From the NCBI RefSeq assembly GCF_025244925.1, contig NZ_CP104275.1:1240001-1304000 (forward strand): DNA of 64,000 bases, given 5' to 3'. The notes under the pieces were generated by a model that ran no database searches, had not been told where the DNA came from, and worked only from the letters and a program-made list of their open reading frames with translations. How positions within the stretch are numbered: the stretch's first letter is position 1; each line of letters opens with the position of its first letter. The translations under genes were made by a program, and so were the position numbers. Of this stretch, positions 62,617-64,000 are shown in pieces. Source of the DNA: Arthrobacter zhaoxinii. Lineage in GTDB: Bacteria; Actinomycetota; Actinomycetes; Actinomycetales; Micrococcaceae.

Positions 62617-64000
62617 ATGGACTTCCTGGGCCGGTCCGCGGAGCGCGCGACGGTCGACAACCTCCTCTCGCAGGCACGGGCCGGGCTGAGCGGGGCAGTC
62701 ATCGTGCGAGGGGAAGCGGGTATCGGAAAGACGGCGCTGCTCGAGTACGCCCGCGGCAGGGCTGATGCCTCGGGGTTCCGAGTAGTGTCCTCGGTCGGGG
62801 TGGAGTGCGAAACGCAGTTCGCTTTTGCGGGCCTGCATCAGTTGTGCGCACCCCTGCTGGACCGCATGGGTGCCCTGCCCGAGCCGCAGCAGGCCGCTCT
62901 GGGCGTGGCGTTCGGGCAGCAAAGCGGTGCAGTGCCGGATCGGTTCCTGATCGGACTGGCCACCCTCAACCTGCTGGCCGAGGCCGCTGAGGAAGGGCCC
63001 CTTCTGTGCCTCGTTGACGATGCGCAGTGGCTGGACGAGGCGTCGGCTCAGGTCCTCACCTTTGTGGCACGCCGGGTCGCCGCGGAGCCGATGGCGCTGG
63101 TGTTCGCCCTGCGGGATCCCACCGAGCGCGATGTGCGCGGGTTCGACGGCATACCCGTCGTACGCTTGGGCGGGATCGACGAGGCGGACGCACGGGAGCT
63201 GCTGGCAGCAGCCGACTACGTACCCCTGGACGACGGGATGCGCGAGCACGTCGTCGCGGAGGCGCACGGGAACCCTCTCGCGCTGCTGGAGCTGGCCCGA
63301 AGCGCGCCGGCGGCATGGGTGGCCGGCGGGTTTGAGCCGGTGCCGGGCATCACACACCGCATCGAGGACACCTTTCGGCGACGCGCGGACAGCCTGCCGG
63401 CACCTACTCAACTATTGCTGCTGGTTGCCGCGGCCGATCCTACCGGGGAGGTGGCGCTGCTGTGGCGCGCGGCCGCGCACCTGGGGATCGCCGGCGAGTC
63501 TGCCGCGCCTGCAGAGGCCGCCGGACTCCTGGAGATTGATACACGGGTGAGGTTCCGCCATCCGCTGGTGCGTTCAGCTGTGCTTCGGTCCGCCGCCCCG
63601 CTGGAGCGTCGCCGTGCACACGACGCGCTGGCCACTGCTATCGATCCGGACGTCGACCCCGACCGCCACGCCTGGCACCGGGCCCAGGCCGTGCTGGGCA
63701 CGGACGAGGACGCCGCCGCTGGGCTGGTGCGCTCAGCAGGCCGGGCGCGCGCCCGCGGCGGGCTGGCCGCCGCGGCGGCGTTCATGGGGCATGCGGCCAG
63801 ACTGACCCCTGACCCTGCCACCCGCGCGAGCCGGGCGCTGGAGGCCGCGCAGGACAAGCACGAGGCTGGTGCAGACGCCTCGGAGCTGCTGACGGTCGCT
63901 TCGGCCGGGCCGCTCGACACCCTGCAGCAGGCTCGGCTCGAGCTGTTGCGCGCCCGGATCGCGTTCCACCTCGCGCGCGACGCCGACGGGCCGAGGATGC
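62617..64000 (+). CDS. LuxR/LAL-family ATPase regulator, 5' part
   Basis: At least 461 aa, open to the end of the window with no stop, so the C-terminal part is missing. The N-terminus MDFLGRSAERATVDNLLSQA is typical of AAA/STAND regulators; Walker A is VIVRGEAGIGKTALLEYARG (residues about 28-47), Walker B is LCLVDDAQWLDEASAQVL, and GNPLALLEL is the sensor region, followed by helical repeats. A LuxR-type HTH is expected at the C-terminus (not visible). A regulator of the neighbouring divergent membrane genes is possible. Confidence 0.8.
   Translation, partial: MDFLGRSAERATVDNLLSQARAGLSGAVIVRGEAGIGKTALLEYARGRADASGFRVVSSVGVECETQFAFAGLHQLCAPLLDRMGALPEPQQAALGVAFGQQSGAVPDRFLIGLATLNLLAEAAEEGPLLCLVDDAQWLDEASAQVLTFVARRVAAEPMALVFALRDPTERDVRGFDGIPVVRLGGIDEADARELLAAADYVPLDDGMREHVVAEAHGNPLALLELARSAPAAWVAGGFEPVPGITHRIEDTFRRRADSLPAPTQLLLLVAAADPTGEVALLWRAAAHLGIAGESAAPAEAAGLLEIDTRVRFRHPLVRSAVLRSAAPLERRRAHDALATAIDPDVDPDRHAWHRAQAVLGTDEDAAAGLVRSAGRARARGGLAAAAAFMGHAARLTPDPATRASRALEAAQDKHEAGADASELLTVASAGPLDTLQQARLELLRARIAFHLARDADGPRM

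Overview
The window is high-GC actinobacterial chromosome. The 16S sequence, the gene content and the gene order all point to the Micrococcaceae, most likely Arthrobacter or a close relative (inferred by eye, not searched). The backbone is core genome and follows the order known from Mycobacterium tuberculosis (arg cluster, mpg, tyrS, TPR protein, HAD-IIA phosphatase, small protein, tlyA, nadK, recN, pyrG, NUDIX, xerD, parA, scpA, scpB, pseudouridine synthase, cmk, der). An rRNA operon and several accessory blocks are interleaved.

Layout. 1-1713: 3' end of pheT, then a HAD hydrolase. 1753-6272 (minus): a tight four-gene exopolysaccharide operon, with a PelF-like glycosyltransferase, a PelG-like 12-TM membrane protein, a spherulin-4/GH135-like protein and a GH114-like lipoprotein. 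Every junction is an ATGA overlap, and a possible 14-codon leader peptide is coupled to the first gene. 6469-7431: quinone oxidoreductase. 7552-16286: complete arginine pathway argCJBDFRGH with ARG-box-like repeats upstream. 16403-20486: PNPOx-family protein, SRPBCC protein, 3-methyladenine glycosylase, aldo/keto reductase, apt. 20639-24239: HelD-type RNA-polymerase recycling ATPase and tyrS.

24240-30431: one rRNA operon (16S-23S-5S, no spacer tRNA). It has two tandem promoters, boxA-like elements, long RNase III-type stems around 16S and 23S, a terminator-like hairpin inside the leader and a strong terminator after 5S. 30727-42016: a repeat-rich disordered/TPR protein, HAD-IIA phosphatase, a small protein, tlyA, nadK, recN, pyrG, an ADP-ribose-type NUDIX, an N-terminally extended XerD and a MutT-like NUDIX. 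42238-52537: carbon-metabolism block with the 2-methylcitrate cycle (gntR-prpD-prpB-prpC, divergent prpE) next to a CitA/DcuS-type two-component system and a DctA-type dicarboxylate carrier. Propionate oxidation releases pyruvate and succinate, so the two halves make metabolic sense together. 52699-60646: GNAT, parA, scpA, scpB, rluB-like, tyrA, cmk, der. 60862-60935: tRNA-Pro(GGG). 61025-64000: accessory genes (two membrane proteins and a LuxR/LAL-type ATPase regulator cut by the window edge).

Most notable: (i) the Pel/galactosaminogalactan-like operon carrying both GH114- and GH135-type hydrolases; (ii) a recurring TANNNT-N6/7-start-codon layout predicting leaderless mRNAs at many operon heads; (iii) the GERKPF-repeat protein directly behind the rRNA operon; (iv) paired TGTATACA palindromes in the prp divergent promoter.
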